Shown here: one piece after another, positions 36,075 through 46,700 of the stretch
Layout: every line of letters starts with the position of its first letter
Numbering within the stretch: position 1 is the first letter of the stretch
Source of the DNA: Salinarimonas ramus
Lineage (GTDB): Bacteria; Pseudomonadota; Alphaproteobacteria; Rhizobiales; Beijerinckiaceae
Direction of reading: 5' to 3'
Assembly (NCBI RefSeq): GCF_014645695.1
Contig: NZ_BMMF01000004.1
Span: 7,261-71,260, forward strand
Length of the DNA stretch: 64,000 bases
The notes under the pieces: generated by a model
The model's database searches: none
The model's input: only the letters and a program-made list of their open reading frames with translations
What the model was told of the DNA's origin: nothing
Translations under genes and position numbers: made by a program

Positions 36075-38216
36075 TCACGCCGCCTGCGCCTGCGGGCGCG
36101 CCTTCGCGACGAGGCGCTCGATGCCATCGCGGCGCGACAGGAGCGCTGCGATCTCGGCGCGGTTCATGGCGGCGATCGCCTCCTCGACGCTGCCGGCCGC
36201 GTCGAGGCGGGCGCTGGCGACGACGAAGGGCGGGTCGATGGTCGCCGGGCAGACCGGCGTCGCGGGGGCGGGCAGCGTGCCGGTGTGGAAGGCGGCGAGC
36301 GCCGGCGTGTCGAGGAGGCGCGCGACGGCGTCGCGCTCGGCGCCGAGGGCCGCGGCGATCTCCCGGCGCAGCACGCGCGCGCGCACCAGCATCGGCGGCA
36401 CGGTGCGCTCCTCGGGCGTCGAGAGCAGCCCCAGCGCGGCGAGGCGCGGGGTGGCGCGGGCGGTGAGGCCCGAGAGCGGGATCGCCAGCACGAGGCCGAC
36501 GACGGCAGGGCTCATCCACAGGAAGACGGCGGGCGAGACCGCGAAGGCGGCCACGCCCAGCGCCACGCCGAGCGCGGTGTGCCAGCGGTGGCGCTTGGCG
36601 ATCTCCGACCACGGCACGGAGCCGTCGTCGCGGCGCTGCGCCTTCCAGCCGGCGTCGCGCCCGGCGAGGATCTGGAACACCGCCGCCGATTGCAGCGCCA
36701 TCATCACGGGGGCGAGCAGCGCCGAGACGAGCGTCTCGAGGACGACACCGCCGGTGGCGCGCAGCGGCCCGCCGAGCCCGCGGCGCACCGGTCCGGAGAT
36801 CATCGCGACGAGGAGCCCGAAGAGCTTGGGCAGGAGCAGCACCGCCATGGTCGTGGCGAAGAGACCGAGCGCGCGCTCGCTGTCGATCACCGGCCAGGTG
36901 GGGAAGAGCAGGAAGTCGGCGGCGAAATAGTCGGGGCGCACGAAATGCGCCTGCAGCGCCAGCATCAGGCCCGAGAGGAGAAAGGCGAGCCAGAGCGGCG
37001 CGGAGAGATACGACAGGATGCCGATGACGAGATGCGTCCGGCTCACCGGGTGCAGGCCCTTGGCGCCCAGCACGTTCGCGTGCTGCAGGTTGCCCTGGCA
37101 CCAGCGCCGGTCGCGCTCGGCGAGATCGACGAGGGAGGGCGGGCTCTCCTCCCAGGAGCCGGAGAGCGAGGCGTCGATCTCGATCGCCCAGCCGGCCCGG
37201 CGCATCAGCGCGGCCTCGACGAAGTCGTGGCTCATCACCGGCCCGCCGAAGGGCGCCGTGCCGCGAAGATGCGGCAGGCCCGCGCATTCGGCGAAGGCGC
37301 GGGTGCGGATGATGGCGTTGTGTCCCCAGTAGTTCCCGGCGTCGCCCGAGAACACGGCGAGGCCCGTGGCCATCACCGGTCCGTAGACCCGCGCGGCGAA
37401 TTGCTGGAGGCGCGCGAACAGGCTCCAGCGGCCCACCAGCAGCGGCACGGTCTGGAGCAGGCCGAGCTCGGGGCGGCGCTCCAGCGCGAGCGTCATGCGC
37501 ACCAGCGTGCGCGGCGTCATCACGCTGTCGGCGTCGAAGACGATGAAGGCCGGGTAGGCCCCGCCGAAGCGGCGCACCCAGTCGGCCACGTTGCCGGCCT
37601 TGCGCTCGACGTTCTTCATGCGGCGGCGGTAGAAGATGCGCGCCCGCGGCCGGCGCGCGGCACGGATCGCGAGGAAGGCGGCCTCCTCGGCGAGCCACAC
37701 GTCCGGGTCCGTCGTGTCGCTGAGCACGAAGACGTCGTAGGCCTCGTGCACGTCGGCGTCCGCGAGCGATTCCGCGGTCGCGACCGCCGTGGCGAAGACG
37801 CGGGCGGGGTCCTCGTTGTAGGTCGGCAGCAGGATCGCCGTGCGGGTCGACGGCTTGGAGCGCGGCGACAGGAAGTGGCGCTTCACCAGCCGGCGGTAGA
37901 CGAGCGCGCCGGTGCCCAGGACCGCGAGCGAGAAGGCGAAGGCGATCCAGGCGATCGTGGTCGCGAAGAGAGCGAGCATCACGATCTCGATGGCGGTGAG
38001 CTTCGCCACCGAGAGCACCGCGTGCATCTCCCGCGTCAGGAAGACGGCGATGACGACCGCGAGGACGACGGCTGCGGCGCGAGCCGCGTAGGTCGCGTGC
38101 GTCGCGACGAGCGGGCCGCGCCGTGGCGGGACCCGGCCGAGGTCCTGCACGGGCATGGCGAGCGGCGCCTCCGGCGGGAGCGCCGGATCGAAGTCCTTCA
38201 CGGGATGCGCGGTCAT
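36075..38216 (-). CDS. opgH: glucans biosynthesis glucosyltransferase H
   Basis: A 713-residue inner-membrane glucosyltransferase that polymerises glucose from UDP-glucose for osmoregulated periplasmic glucans. Membrane helices lie at about 45-65, 75-105 and in the C-terminal half (about 390-560). The GT2 domain has LLPTYNEDP, VLSDTTDP, VFDADSVM (metal-binding DxD) and ERDRRWCQGNLQH. The ATG at 38216 overlaps the opgG stop (ATGA), so the two are coupled. Longer upstream frames are shadows of opgG. Confidence 0.93.
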   Translation of the reverse strand: MTAHPVKDFDPALPPEAPLAMPVQDLGRVPPRRGPLVATHATYAARAAAVVLAVVIAVFLTREMHAVLSVAKLTAIEIVMLALFATTIAWIAFAFSLAVLGTGALVYRRLVKRHFLSPRSKPSTRTAILLPTYNEDPARVFATAVATAESLADADVHEAYDVFVLSDTTDPDVWLAEEAAFLAIRAARRPRARIFYRRRMKNVERKAGNVADWVRRFGGAYPAFIVFDADSVMTPRTLVRMTLALERRPELGLLQTVPLLVGRWSLFARLQQFAARVYGPVMATGLAVFSGDAGNYWGHNAIIRTRAFAECAGLPHLRGTAPFGGPVMSHDFVEAALMRRAGWAIEIDASLSGSWEESPPSLVDLAERDRRWCQGNLQHANVLGAKGLHPVSRTHLVIGILSYLSAPLWLAFLLSGLMLALQAHFVRPDYFAADFLLFPTWPVIDSERALGLFATTMAVLLLPKLFGLLVAMISGPVRRGLGGPLRATGGVVLETLVSALLAPVMMALQSAAVFQILAGRDAGWKAQRRDDGSVPWSEIAKRHRWHTALGVALGVAAFAVSPAVFLWMSPAVVGLVLAIPLSGLTARATPRLAALGLLSTPEERTVPPMLVRARVLRREIAAALGAERDAVARLLDTPALAAFHTGTLPAPATPVCPATIDPPFVVASARLDAAGSVEEAIAAMNRAEIAALLSRRDGIERLVAKARPQAQAA

Positions 38217-39790
38217 GCGGGAAGCCACCTGTAGAGCCACGTCTCGGAGACGACGGCGCCGTCGCGAACGAGCGCGCAGCGCAATTCGCAGACCTCGGCC
38301 CCGTCGGGATCGAGCTCGAGGGCGACGCGCACGCCGCCGATCTCGGGATCGGTCTTGATCACGGGCGTCGAGAGGATGCCGGAGGAGGCGCTCGCCTGCA
38401 CCGTGATCGGCGCGGCGTCGGGCAGGACGAGGCCCTCGCCCTGGAAGTCGACGACGAAGACGCGCTTCTCGCGATCCGCCTGCGGGCGGCCGACCTCCGA
38501 GAGGCCCGACAGCGTGCGCCGTACCTTGGCGAGACCGTGCTGCACCGGCGGCTCGCCGCGCCAATGCAGGCGATACGCCATCTGCACGGGCACGCCGGCG
38601 GCGAGCGGGAGGCGCGGGCGCCAGAAGGCGACGATGTTGTCGTGCACCTCGGCGTCGGTGGGTATCTCGACGAGGACGACGGAGCCCTCCCCCCAATCGC
38701 CGATGGGCTCGACCCACAGGCTGGGCCGGCGGTGGTAATCGGCCTCGAGGTCCTGGTAGACGGCGAACTCGCGCTCGCGCTGCATCAGGCCGAAGCCGTG
38801 GGGCTTGTTGTCGAGGAAGGTCGAGATCTGCAGCGTCTGCGGATTGAGGATCGGCCGCCAGAGCCATTCGCCCTGCCCGTTCCACATCAGAAGCCCGTCG
38901 GAATCGTGCACCGCCCCGCGGAAATCGTCGATGCCGATCCGGTCGTGGCCGGAGAAGTAGAACATCGACGTCAGGGGCGCGATGCCCACCGTCGTGATCT
39001 CCACGCGCGGGTAGAGCACGGCCTCGACCTCCATCGCGGTGGAGGCGCCGGGGCGCAGCGTGAAGCGGTAGGCGCCCGTCGTGCTCGGGCTGTCGAGGAG
39101 CGCGTGGACGACGATGGTGTCGGCGTCGGGCCCGGGCGTTTCGATCCAGAACTCGCGGAAGGTCGGGAATTCCTCGCCCGCCGGATCGGCGGTGGCGATG
39201 GCGAGCCCGCGGGCGGACAGGCCGTAGGCCTGGTCCTTGCCGACCGCGCGGAAGTAGCTCGCGCCCTGGAAGACCGCGAACTCGTCGAAATAGTCGTCGC
39301 GGTTGATCGGCGTGTGGATGCGAAAGCCCGAGAAGCCGAGGTCCTCGATGGCGGTGGGCGGGTTCTCGACCAGCGGTCCGTAGGAGAACATCGCCGGGTC
39401 GAAGATCAGCTTGCGGCTCGCCCCGTTCTCGACGATGCGGATCGCCACCGGCGCGCGGTAGCCGAAGCCGAGATGGAAGAATTGCAGCTGGAACGGGCTC
39501 GACGTGCCGGCCCAGATCGCGCTCTCCGGCCGGAAGCGGATGTCGCGATACTGATCGTAGTCGAGCCCCGCGAGCGCGTCCGGCACCGTCTCCGGCGGGG
39601 GCTCGAAAGGCGCGGCGGCGAGCGCCTGGGCCCGCTCCCGCACGAGAGCGGGGCGGAACGGCTCGGGCTCGCCCCAATGATCGGGGCTGGAGGCGAGAGC
39701 GGCGGCGAGGGCACGCCCCGAGGAGCCGGGACGCGGGGCGAGCGCGAGCGCGGCGGCGAGCGCCAGCACCGAGCGGCGAGTGACCGACAA
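38213..39790 (-). CDS. opgG: periplasmic glucan biosynthesis protein G
   Basis: A 525-residue exported MdoG/OpgG-family protein that makes the branches or backbone cuts of periplasmic glucans. The N terminus is a signal peptide, possibly twin-arginine (MSVTRRSVLALAAALALAP). The family blocks LDYDQYRDIRFRPESAIW, FQLQFFHLGFGYRAPV, GFSGFRIHTPIN, EFAVFQGASYFRAVGKDQ and RREREFAVYQDLEADYHRRPS (roughly) are clear. It is first in the opgGH unit. The 278-bp gap upstream holds its promoter; no specific site was recognised. Confidence 0.93.
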   Translation of the reverse strand: MSVTRRSVLALAAALALAPRPGSSGRALAAALASSPDHWGEPEPFRPALVRERAQALAAAPFEPPPETVPDALAGLDYDQYRDIRFRPESAIWAGTSSPFQLQFFHLGFGYRAPVAIRIVENGASRKLIFDPAMFSYGPLVENPPTAIEDLGFSGFRIHTPINRDDYFDEFAVFQGASYFRAVGKDQAYGLSARGLAIATADPAGEEFPTFREFWIETPGPDADTIVVHALLDSPSTTGAYRFTLRPGASTAMEVEAVLYPRVEITTVGIAPLTSMFYFSGHDRIGIDDFRGAVHDSDGLLMWNGQGEWLWRPILNPQTLQISTFLDNKPHGFGLMQREREFAVYQDLEADYHRRPSLWVEPIGDWGEGSVVLVEIPTDAEVHDNIVAFWRPRLPLAAGVPVQMAYRLHWRGEPPVQHGLAKVRRTLSGLSEVGRPQADREKRVFVVDFQGEGLVLPDAAPITVQASASSGILSTPVIKTDPEIGGVRVALELDPDGAEVCELRCALVRDGAVVSETWLYRWLPA

Positions 39791-40068
39791 GGATTTCGTC
39801 TCCGACTGTCCTGGAGGCGTCCGCCCGGGCCGTTCGCGGACGCGCGGCGTGGGGGCCGTGCGCTCGTCCGCTCGCTCTCGGGCGAAGCGCTCTCAAGATA
39901 CGCTTCCATTCCGCGCTGCACAACGGCGAAGAGGAGCATTCGGTTCGATTTCGTCGTTGTCGCAGTGCGGCGGTCGCGACCGTGGCCGGGGTTTTGGGGG
40001 AGATCGTGGCGGAGATCCGGCGAGCTTGCGAAAAGGGGCACGGACTCCGTCGGATCGGCCACCTTCGA

Positions 40069-40980
40069 TCAGCGCTCACCCATGTGCGACGACAGTCGGC
40101 TGCGGAAGACCGCGTCGACGAGCCGCTTCGGCAAGAGCGGCAGGAGGACGTTCTCCAGGAGCGGCCGTCGCGAGGGGGCGTAGCGCGAGCGGGGGCGACG
40201 CGCGGTCATGGCGGCGAAGGTGGCGCGCGCCACCGCCTCCGGCGCGAGGCCGTGCGTGGGAGCGCTGTCGACGATCGTCCCGAGCGCCCAGCGGAAGGCG
40301 CCGCCGTAGCGCGTGGCGTCGAAGCGGTGGAGGTTTTGCGCCGCGACCTTCTCCCAGACCGGTGTCGCGACGGCGGACGGCGCCATGACGATCACGGGAA
40401 TGCGGAACGGCGAGACCTCCCGCCGCAGCGCCTCCGAGAAGCCCTCGATGCCGTGCTTGGAGGCGATGTAGGCCGTCACGAAGGGCTGGCCGAAGCGCCC
40501 GCCCAGCGAGGACATGGTGACGAGCCGCCCCGGTGCGCCCTCCCTCGCGGGATCCGTGCCGAGCAGGGGGAGGAAGGCGCGAGCCGTGATCATGGTGCCC
40601 ACCAGGTTCACCTCGATCTGCCGGCGCCAATCGTCGACCTCCTGGTGCTCCAGCGGCGCCGGGATGCCGATGCCGGCATTGGCCACGATTCCGGCGAGCC
40701 GCCGCGTGCCGAGCGCCCGCCCGACGATGGCGGCCGCCTCGGCGACCGACGCCTCGTCCGTCACGTCGAGGAGGAGCGGCGTGAAGCCCGGCCCGAGCTC
40801 GGATACGAGCCGGCGCGCGTCCTCCTCGCGCCGCGCCGAGCCGAAGACCCGCCAGCCGCGCGCCAGGAATTCCCGCGCGATCGCGTGGCCGATGCCGGAG
40901 GTGGCGCCGGTGACGACGAGGGCGGGGGCGTCGGACGAGGGCATGGAGGGCTCCGGAGGCGCGTGCGGGGCATCATGCAT
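40069..40980 (-). CDS. short-chain dehydrogenase/reductase
   Basis: A 303-residue SDR. The cofactor motif is VVTGATSGIGHAIA, followed by RVFGSARREEDAR, IVANAGIG, and the catalytic Ser (MSSLGGRFG) with Tyr-x3-Lys in TAYIASKHGIEGFSEAL. A hydrophobic, basic C-terminal extension continues to the end. The substrate cannot be predicted. It stands 278 bp after opgG's start and 32 bp before the broken MFS gene, all on the minus strand. Confidence 0.9.
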   Translation of the reverse strand: MHDAPHAPPEPSMPSSDAPALVVTGATSGIGHAIAREFLARGWRVFGSARREEDARRLVSELGPGFTPLLLDVTDEASVAEAAAIVGRALGTRRLAGIVANAGIGIPAPLEHQEVDDWRRQIEVNLVGTMITARAFLPLLGTDPAREGAPGRLVTMSSLGGRFGQPFVTAYIASKHGIEGFSEALRREVSPFRIPVIVMAPSAVATPVWEKVAAQNLHRFDATRYGGAFRWALGTIVDSAPTHGLAPEAVARATFAAMTARRPRSRYAPSRRPLLENVLLPLLPKRLVDAVFRSRLSSHMGER

Positions 40981-41012
40981 GGCGGGCCCCCGCGACTCCA
41001 GCCGAACGGGGC

Positions 41013-42228
41013 CTAGGCGACGCCGGTTCCGCTCAGGCGCCTCGAACGACCCGTCTTGCCACCCGCCTCGCCACTTTTCTCATTGCCGGCCGGCTGCCGC
41101 GCGAGGACGGCGGCGAGCCAGACCGACGCGAGAGCGACGAAGAAGATGCCGGCGGTTCCCACCATCCCGTCGATCCGATCGACGATGGGCGTGGTGACGG
41201 GGATCATGAAGGTCGCGAGATTACCGGCCACCATGATGCCGGAGACGGACAGGGCCGCGTGCCGCGGCGCGCGCGATGAAGCCCACCGTCCCGAATATCG
41301 CCACCGGCATCAGGCCGAGCAGGGCGAACTTCAGCTCCGACGACTGGTCGGGCAGGACGATCTGCGCCAGTGCGAGGAGCAGGAACGCCGCCATGGCGAG
41401 CGCCGGCGCGAGCGCGGCCCTGCGGCCGAGGGTCAGGACGACGATGGCGAGGACGTTGCCCGCGAGCGCCGCGGTGGAGAGCGCCGCCGTGTCGATCGGC
41501 TGCGCCGACGCGACGAGCCCCGCCTCCGGCGCGACCTTCCAGACGAGGAACATCGTCGCGTAGACGTAGAACGCCGCCGAGAGGGCGATGCTCGCCACGA
41601 TCCGGCGCACGCCCAGCGCGTCGTCGGCGGCGGGCCGCCGGCGCGTCTCCTCCCCGCTCGCGCGCGACACGGTCGGCCCGGCGCGGAAGAGAAGGAGCGT
41701 GAGCACGAAGCCGACGGCGAAGACGGCCGCGGGCATCAGCCAGTAGGCGCGCTCCGTCGGGTCGACGAGACGCGTGAGGATGCTCTCGTCGAGGAGGAAG
41801 CCGACGGTGAAGAACGTGCCCCACGAGGCCATCAGCACCGTGCGCATCCGTGGGCCCAGAAGCGCGAACGCCACCACCGGCGCAGCGATCACGTAGAGGA
41901 TGTGCGAGAGCGATTCGCCGACGCGCGCGACGACGACGACCGCCGTCACCGGGACGAGGAGGAGCGTCGTCGACACCGCGCCGAGCACGAGCGCGAAGAG
42001 CATCAGCGTGCGGTCCGACACGATCTCCCGCAGACGGTCGTAGGCGACGCCGCCGACGATGCAGACGATGCCGAAGATCGAGATCAGCAGCCCCTGCTCC
42101 GGCATCGCCGCGGGCGCGAAGCTCCGCAGCGCGTCGTAATGCGTCATCACCTTCGCGAGCTGCGAGACGGTCAGGCTCGCGAGCAGGAAGGCGAGCACCA
42201 TGCGGGCGAGATCGACGAGGACGGACAT
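41013..42228 (-). pseudogene. MFS transporter gene with a frameshift near its 3' end
   Basis: The ATG at 42228 (MSVLVDLARMVLAFLLAS) opens a major-facilitator protein with ten or more hydrophobic helices. Near 41264-41274, in an alternating GC run, the frame shifts: the first frame ends in ARGPVRLRHHGGR and stops at 41221. The other frame continues PRHAALSVSGIMVAGNLATF to a stop at 41013. The joined span is 1216 bp, two short of 406 codons, so loss of one GC pair explains it. The truncated product lacks the last helices. The substrate is unknown. Confidence 0.75.
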
Positions 42229-42453
42229 CGGGCGCGCTCTCCGGCTTCCGGCGAGCGGCGTGACCGCCGATCCGGAACGGTGTCGGGGGAACGACCGGCG
42301 ATCGCAATCCAAAATCGCTCCGCCGAGGCGTGTGCCATGCCGGGCCGACGCGATCAACCCCGCTCGCGGCTCCGTCACGATCCGTCCCCATCGGACTCCG
42401 CCGCGCCCCTGGCGAATCGCCGCCGAACCGGTGAGATAGCCTCCGGAGGACGG

Positions 42454-43701
42454 ATGGTCAGGGTTCTGCATACCGCCGATTGGCATCTCGGGCACACGCT
42501 CGCCGGCTATTCGCGCGAGGCGGAGCATCGTGCGGCGCTCGACGCGCTCGTCGAGATCGCCGCCCGCGAGGCGGTGGACGCGGTGGTGGTGGCCGGCGAC
42601 GTGTTCGACGCGCTCAACCCCTCCGCGGAGGCGCAGGCGCTGTTCTTCGACACGCTGACGCGGCTCCACGCGGCGCGGCCGCACGCGGCCATCGTCGTCG
42701 TCGCCGGCAATCACGATCCCGCGGGACGGCTCGAGGCGCCGCGCGGGCTCTACGCCTTCGCCAACGTGACGGTGGTGGGCACGATCGAGCGCGGTCGCGC
42801 GGGCGGGCCGGATCTCGCGCGCCATCTCGTGCCCGTGCGCGACGAGACCGGCGCCACCCGCGCCCACGTCCTCGCGGTGCCCTTCCCGCGCGTCGCGGAC
42901 CTGCCGCCGCTCGACGCGCCCGGCGAGGGCTCGCCGGTGGTGGCGGGCGTGCGCGCGCTCTACGCGGACCTCGTCGGGCGCGCCGCCGAGGCGATCGGGC
43001 CGGAGAGCCCCCTCGTCGTCACGGGCCATCTGCACGTGGCCGGCGGGCTCGAATCCGACGGGGCGGAGCGGCGTATCCTGGTGGGCGGCGAGCACGCGGT
43101 GCCGCCGGACGTCTTCCCCGCGCGGGCCGGCTACGTCGCGCTCGGCCACCTCCACCGCCCGCAGGCGGTGGGACGCGAGAGCGTGCGCTATTCGGGCTCG
43201 CTCTTCCCGCTCTCGAAGACCGAGAGCGGCTACGAGCACGGCGTGACCCTCGTCGATCTCGAAAGCGCGAGCGCACCCGTGCGCCTGCGCCACGTCCCCC
43301 TCCCCCGCCCCGTGCCCTGCCTGCGCCTGCCCGCCCGCGGCGCCGTGGCGGCGGGCGACGTCGAGGGCACGCTGGCGGCGCTCGGGCTCGACGCGGACCT
43401 CCCCGTCTCGCGGAGACCCTTCGTCTGGCTCACCGTCGCGGTCGACGGACCCGCCGTGGGGCTCCACGCCGAGATCGGCGAGATCGCCGAACGCTTCCCC
43501 GTGCGTCTCGCCGGCCTGACGCTGGAGCGGCCCGGCAGCGAGGCCGCGCCGACGGCCGCGCCCGTGGGCGTGCGGCTGGCCGAGCGCGAGCCCATCGACG
43601 TGTTCCGCGAAGCGTTCGGAGCCAAGCACGGCGTGCCGCCGTCGCGCGCCCACGATAACGCCTTCGCCGCCCTCCTCACGATGGACGAGGCGGAGGGCTG
43701 A
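42454..43701 (+). CDS. sbcD: DNA repair nuclease SbcD
   Basis: A 415-residue Mre11-type nuclease subunit that works with SbcC on DNA hairpins and blocked ends. The phosphoesterase motifs are present in order: HTADWHLG, VVVAGDVFDALNP, VVAGNHDPAGR, VTGHLHVAGG and ALGHLHRPQ. The ATG at 42454 has GGAGGA seven bases upstream. The sbcC start lies 1 bp after its stop. Confidence 0.95.
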   Translation: MVRVLHTADWHLGHTLAGYSREAEHRAALDALVEIAAREAVDAVVVAGDVFDALNPSAEAQALFFDTLTRLHAARPHAAIVVVAGNHDPAGRLEAPRGLYAFANVTVVGTIERGRAGGPDLARHLVPVRDETGATRAHVLAVPFPRVADLPPLDAPGEGSPVVAGVRALYADLVGRAAEAIGPESPLVVTGHLHVAGGLESDGAERRILVGGEHAVPPDVFPARAGYVALGHLHRPQAVGRESVRYSGSLFPLSKTESGYEHGVTLVDLESASAPVRLRHVPLPRPVPCLRLPARGAVAAGDVEGTLAALGLDADLPVSRRPFVWLTVAVDGPAVGLHAEIGEIAERFPVRLAGLTLERPGSEAAPTAAPVGVRLAEREPIDVFREAFGAKHGVPPSRAHDNAFAALLTMDEAEG

Positions 43702-43702
43702 G

Positions 43703-46700
43703 ATGCGCATCCTCGCGATCCGTGGTGAGAACCTCGCCTCCCTGGCCGAGACCTTCGAAATCGATTTCGCCGCCGCCCCGCTCGCGGCGGCGGGGCTCTT
43801 CGCCATCACGGGGGAGACCGGGGCGGGCAAGTCGACGCTGCTCGATGCGCTGTGCCTCGCGCTCTACGACGAGTTCCCGCGGGTGAAGGCGGAGGGCGCC
43901 AACGAGCAGATCCCCGACGGCGAGAACGCCCCCCTCGCCGCCACCGACCCGCGCACCATCCTGCGCCGCGGCGCCGGGCGCGGCTTCGCGGAGGTGGACT
44001 TTTCCGCGCGCGACAGCGTCGTGTACCGCGTGCGGTGCGAGCTCGCACGCGCCCGCGGAAAGGCGACGGGGGCGCTGCAGAAGCGCGGCCGGGCGCTGTG
44101 GAAGGTCCTCCCCGAGGGCGTCACGGAGGCGGTGGCGTCCGGCGTCGTGCCCGTGCGCCAGGAGGTCGAGCGCCTCACCGACCTCACCTGCGACCAGTTC
44201 CGTCGAACCGTCCTCCTCGCCCAGGGCGATTTCGACGCCTTCCTGCGCGCGGACGCGAAGGAGCGCGCGGAGCTCTTGGAGAAGATCACCGGCACGGAGA
44301 TCTACGCCACGCTCTCGCGGCGCGCCTTCGAGCGCTGGCGGGCGACGAAGCAGGCCGTCGACGCGCTTTGCGCGCGCCGCGACGGCATCGGGCTCCTCTC
44401 CCCAGAGGAGCGCGCCGCGCGCGCGAACGCGATCGACGACCTGACGCAGCGCAAGGCTCGGACGAACGCCGCCCGCGAGGCTTTGGACGCGGTGTTGCGC
44501 CGTCACGAGGCGATCGCGGCGGCGACCGCCAGGCGCGATGCGGCTTCGAAGACGGTGGAGACCGCGCAGGGGGCGTGCGACGCCCTCGCCGAGGAACGCG
44601 CGCGCTACGCGGCGCTGGAGCGGGCAGAGCCGTTGCGCTCCGGGAGCGAGCGGACCGCGGAGGCGCAGCGCGGCGTCGCCGAGGCGCAGGCCGCGCTCGA
44701 AACGGCCCGCGGCGAGGACCAGGCCGCCCGCGCGGCGCTCGGATCCGCGGAGGCGGCCGAGACGGAGGCGAAGGCGCGCGCCGAGGCGGCGCAGGCGGCG
44801 TGCGAGGGCTTCGAGCCGCTCTGGGTCCGCGCGCAGACCCTCGACGATCGGATCGTCGATGCCCGCGCTCTCGTCGCCAAGCGCGCCGGCGCGCGCGACA
44901 CGGCCGAGGCCGAGGCGGCGCGTCGCGCGACGGCGGCCGAAGCCATCGAGATGCGCCTCGCCACGAGCGAGACCGAGGCCGGCGCCCTCGACGAGACGCT
45001 CGCGCGCGACGCCGACCTCGCCCCGCTCGCCACGCGCTTCGACGAGCTTTCGGAGGCGCTGGAGAAGCGTGCCGGCTTCGTACGCGAGACGGCGGAGCTG
45101 GAGCGAAAGCGCGATGCCGCCGCCGCGACGCTCGATCGCCTGGCGGCGACGCTCGCCGCCCTCGACGCGGCCGATGCGGCCGACGTCGCGTCCCGTGCGG
45201 CCTGCGCGGAGCGTCTCGCCACCCACGAGGCCGCCTTCGCGGCGATGGACCTGCCCGCGATGCAAGCGCGCGCGCAGGCGCTGGAGGCGGCGGACGGGAT
45301 CGCTGCGCGCCTCGCCGCCGCCGCGAAGGAGGCCGCCGCCGCGGCGGCGTCCCAAGCCTCGGCGCGCACGCGCCGCGACGCCGCGGCATCGGCGTGGAAG
45401 AGCGCCCGCGACGACGAGCGCGGCGCGGAGGCGACGCTCGCCGAGCTCGCGACCCGCGCGGAGGAGGTGGAGCGCCTCGGCGCCCTCGCCGACGCCACCG
45501 CCTCCGAGAGCGCGCGACGCCTGCGCGCGGCGCTCGTGCCCGGCGAGCCCTGCCCCGTCTGCGGCGTGCCGCACGACGAAAAGCCCGATTCCGCGCCGGA
45601 CGCCTTCGTCGCCGCCATTCGCGCACGCCGCGATTCGCTGCGCGCCGAGCAGGACGCCGCCCGCGCCGCGCTCGCGCAGGCCCGGGCCGCGGCCGAGGCG
45701 GCGCAGGCGGAGGGCAGCCGGGCGCGCGAGGCGATGGACGTCGAGGCGGCCCGCCTCGGCGAGGCGGCGCGCGCCTTCGCCGACGCGCACGCCGCCTGGC
45801 GCGCGCTGCCGGCGCTCGATCTCCGCGAGCCGCCTGAAAACGTGGTGGAGGCCGCTTCCGCGCTGGCGGCGCTCGCCGAGGAGATCGCGCGCGCCCGCGG
45901 GGCCGTGCGCGAGAGCCAGCGCCGAGCGGAGGCGTTGCGCACCGAGATCGAGCGCGAGCGCACCGCGCGCGACCGGGCCGCTTCTGCGATCGAGGCACGC
46001 CGAAATGAGCGCGCGGGCCACGATCGCGATGCCGGCGCGGCACGCGAGACCGTGGCGCACGCGGCAACGCGCCTGCGCGATCTCGCCGACCGGCGCGCTT
46101 CCATCGATCGCGCCTGGTCACGCGTCCTCGCCGCGAGCGGCATCACGCCGGGCGATCTCGATCGCGATCCCACGGGCGCGCTGCGCATCCTGGAGACCCG
46201 CGCCGGCGACTACCGCGCGCGCGCCGCGCGGCGCGAAGCGTTGCGCGAGGCGATCGCCGCGGACCGGGTCGCCGCCGCGGCCGCGCGCACGTCCGCCGAA
46301 GGGGCCCACGAGATCGCCGCCGGGGCGAGCGCGGCGGTGACCGAGGCCGAGGGCGCGCTGTCGGGGCTGGTCGCCGAACGCGGCGGCCTCCTCGACGGCG
46401 AGGCGACCGAAGCGCATCGCACCCGCCATCGCGCGGATGCCGCAACAGCGCGGGAGGCCTTCGAGAAAGCGCGGGCGGCGTGCGAGGCGGCGCGCAGCCG
46501 CGTCGCCGTCGCGGCCGCGTCGCTGCGCACCGGCGAGGTGGCCCTCGCGCGCGCCGCCGAGCACCGAACCGCCGCCGGCGACGCCTTCGCCGCCGCCTGC
46601 ACGACCGCCTGCATCGCGCCGGCCGACGCCATCGCCCTCCTCGCGGTCCCCCGAGCGGAGCGCGACGCCCTGCGCGCGCGCCTCGCCGCCGCCGACGAGG

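Noticed and set aside
43676-46121. Long minus-strand frames inside sbcC
   Set aside because: They mirror the coiled-coil codons of sbcC and show no independent motif.
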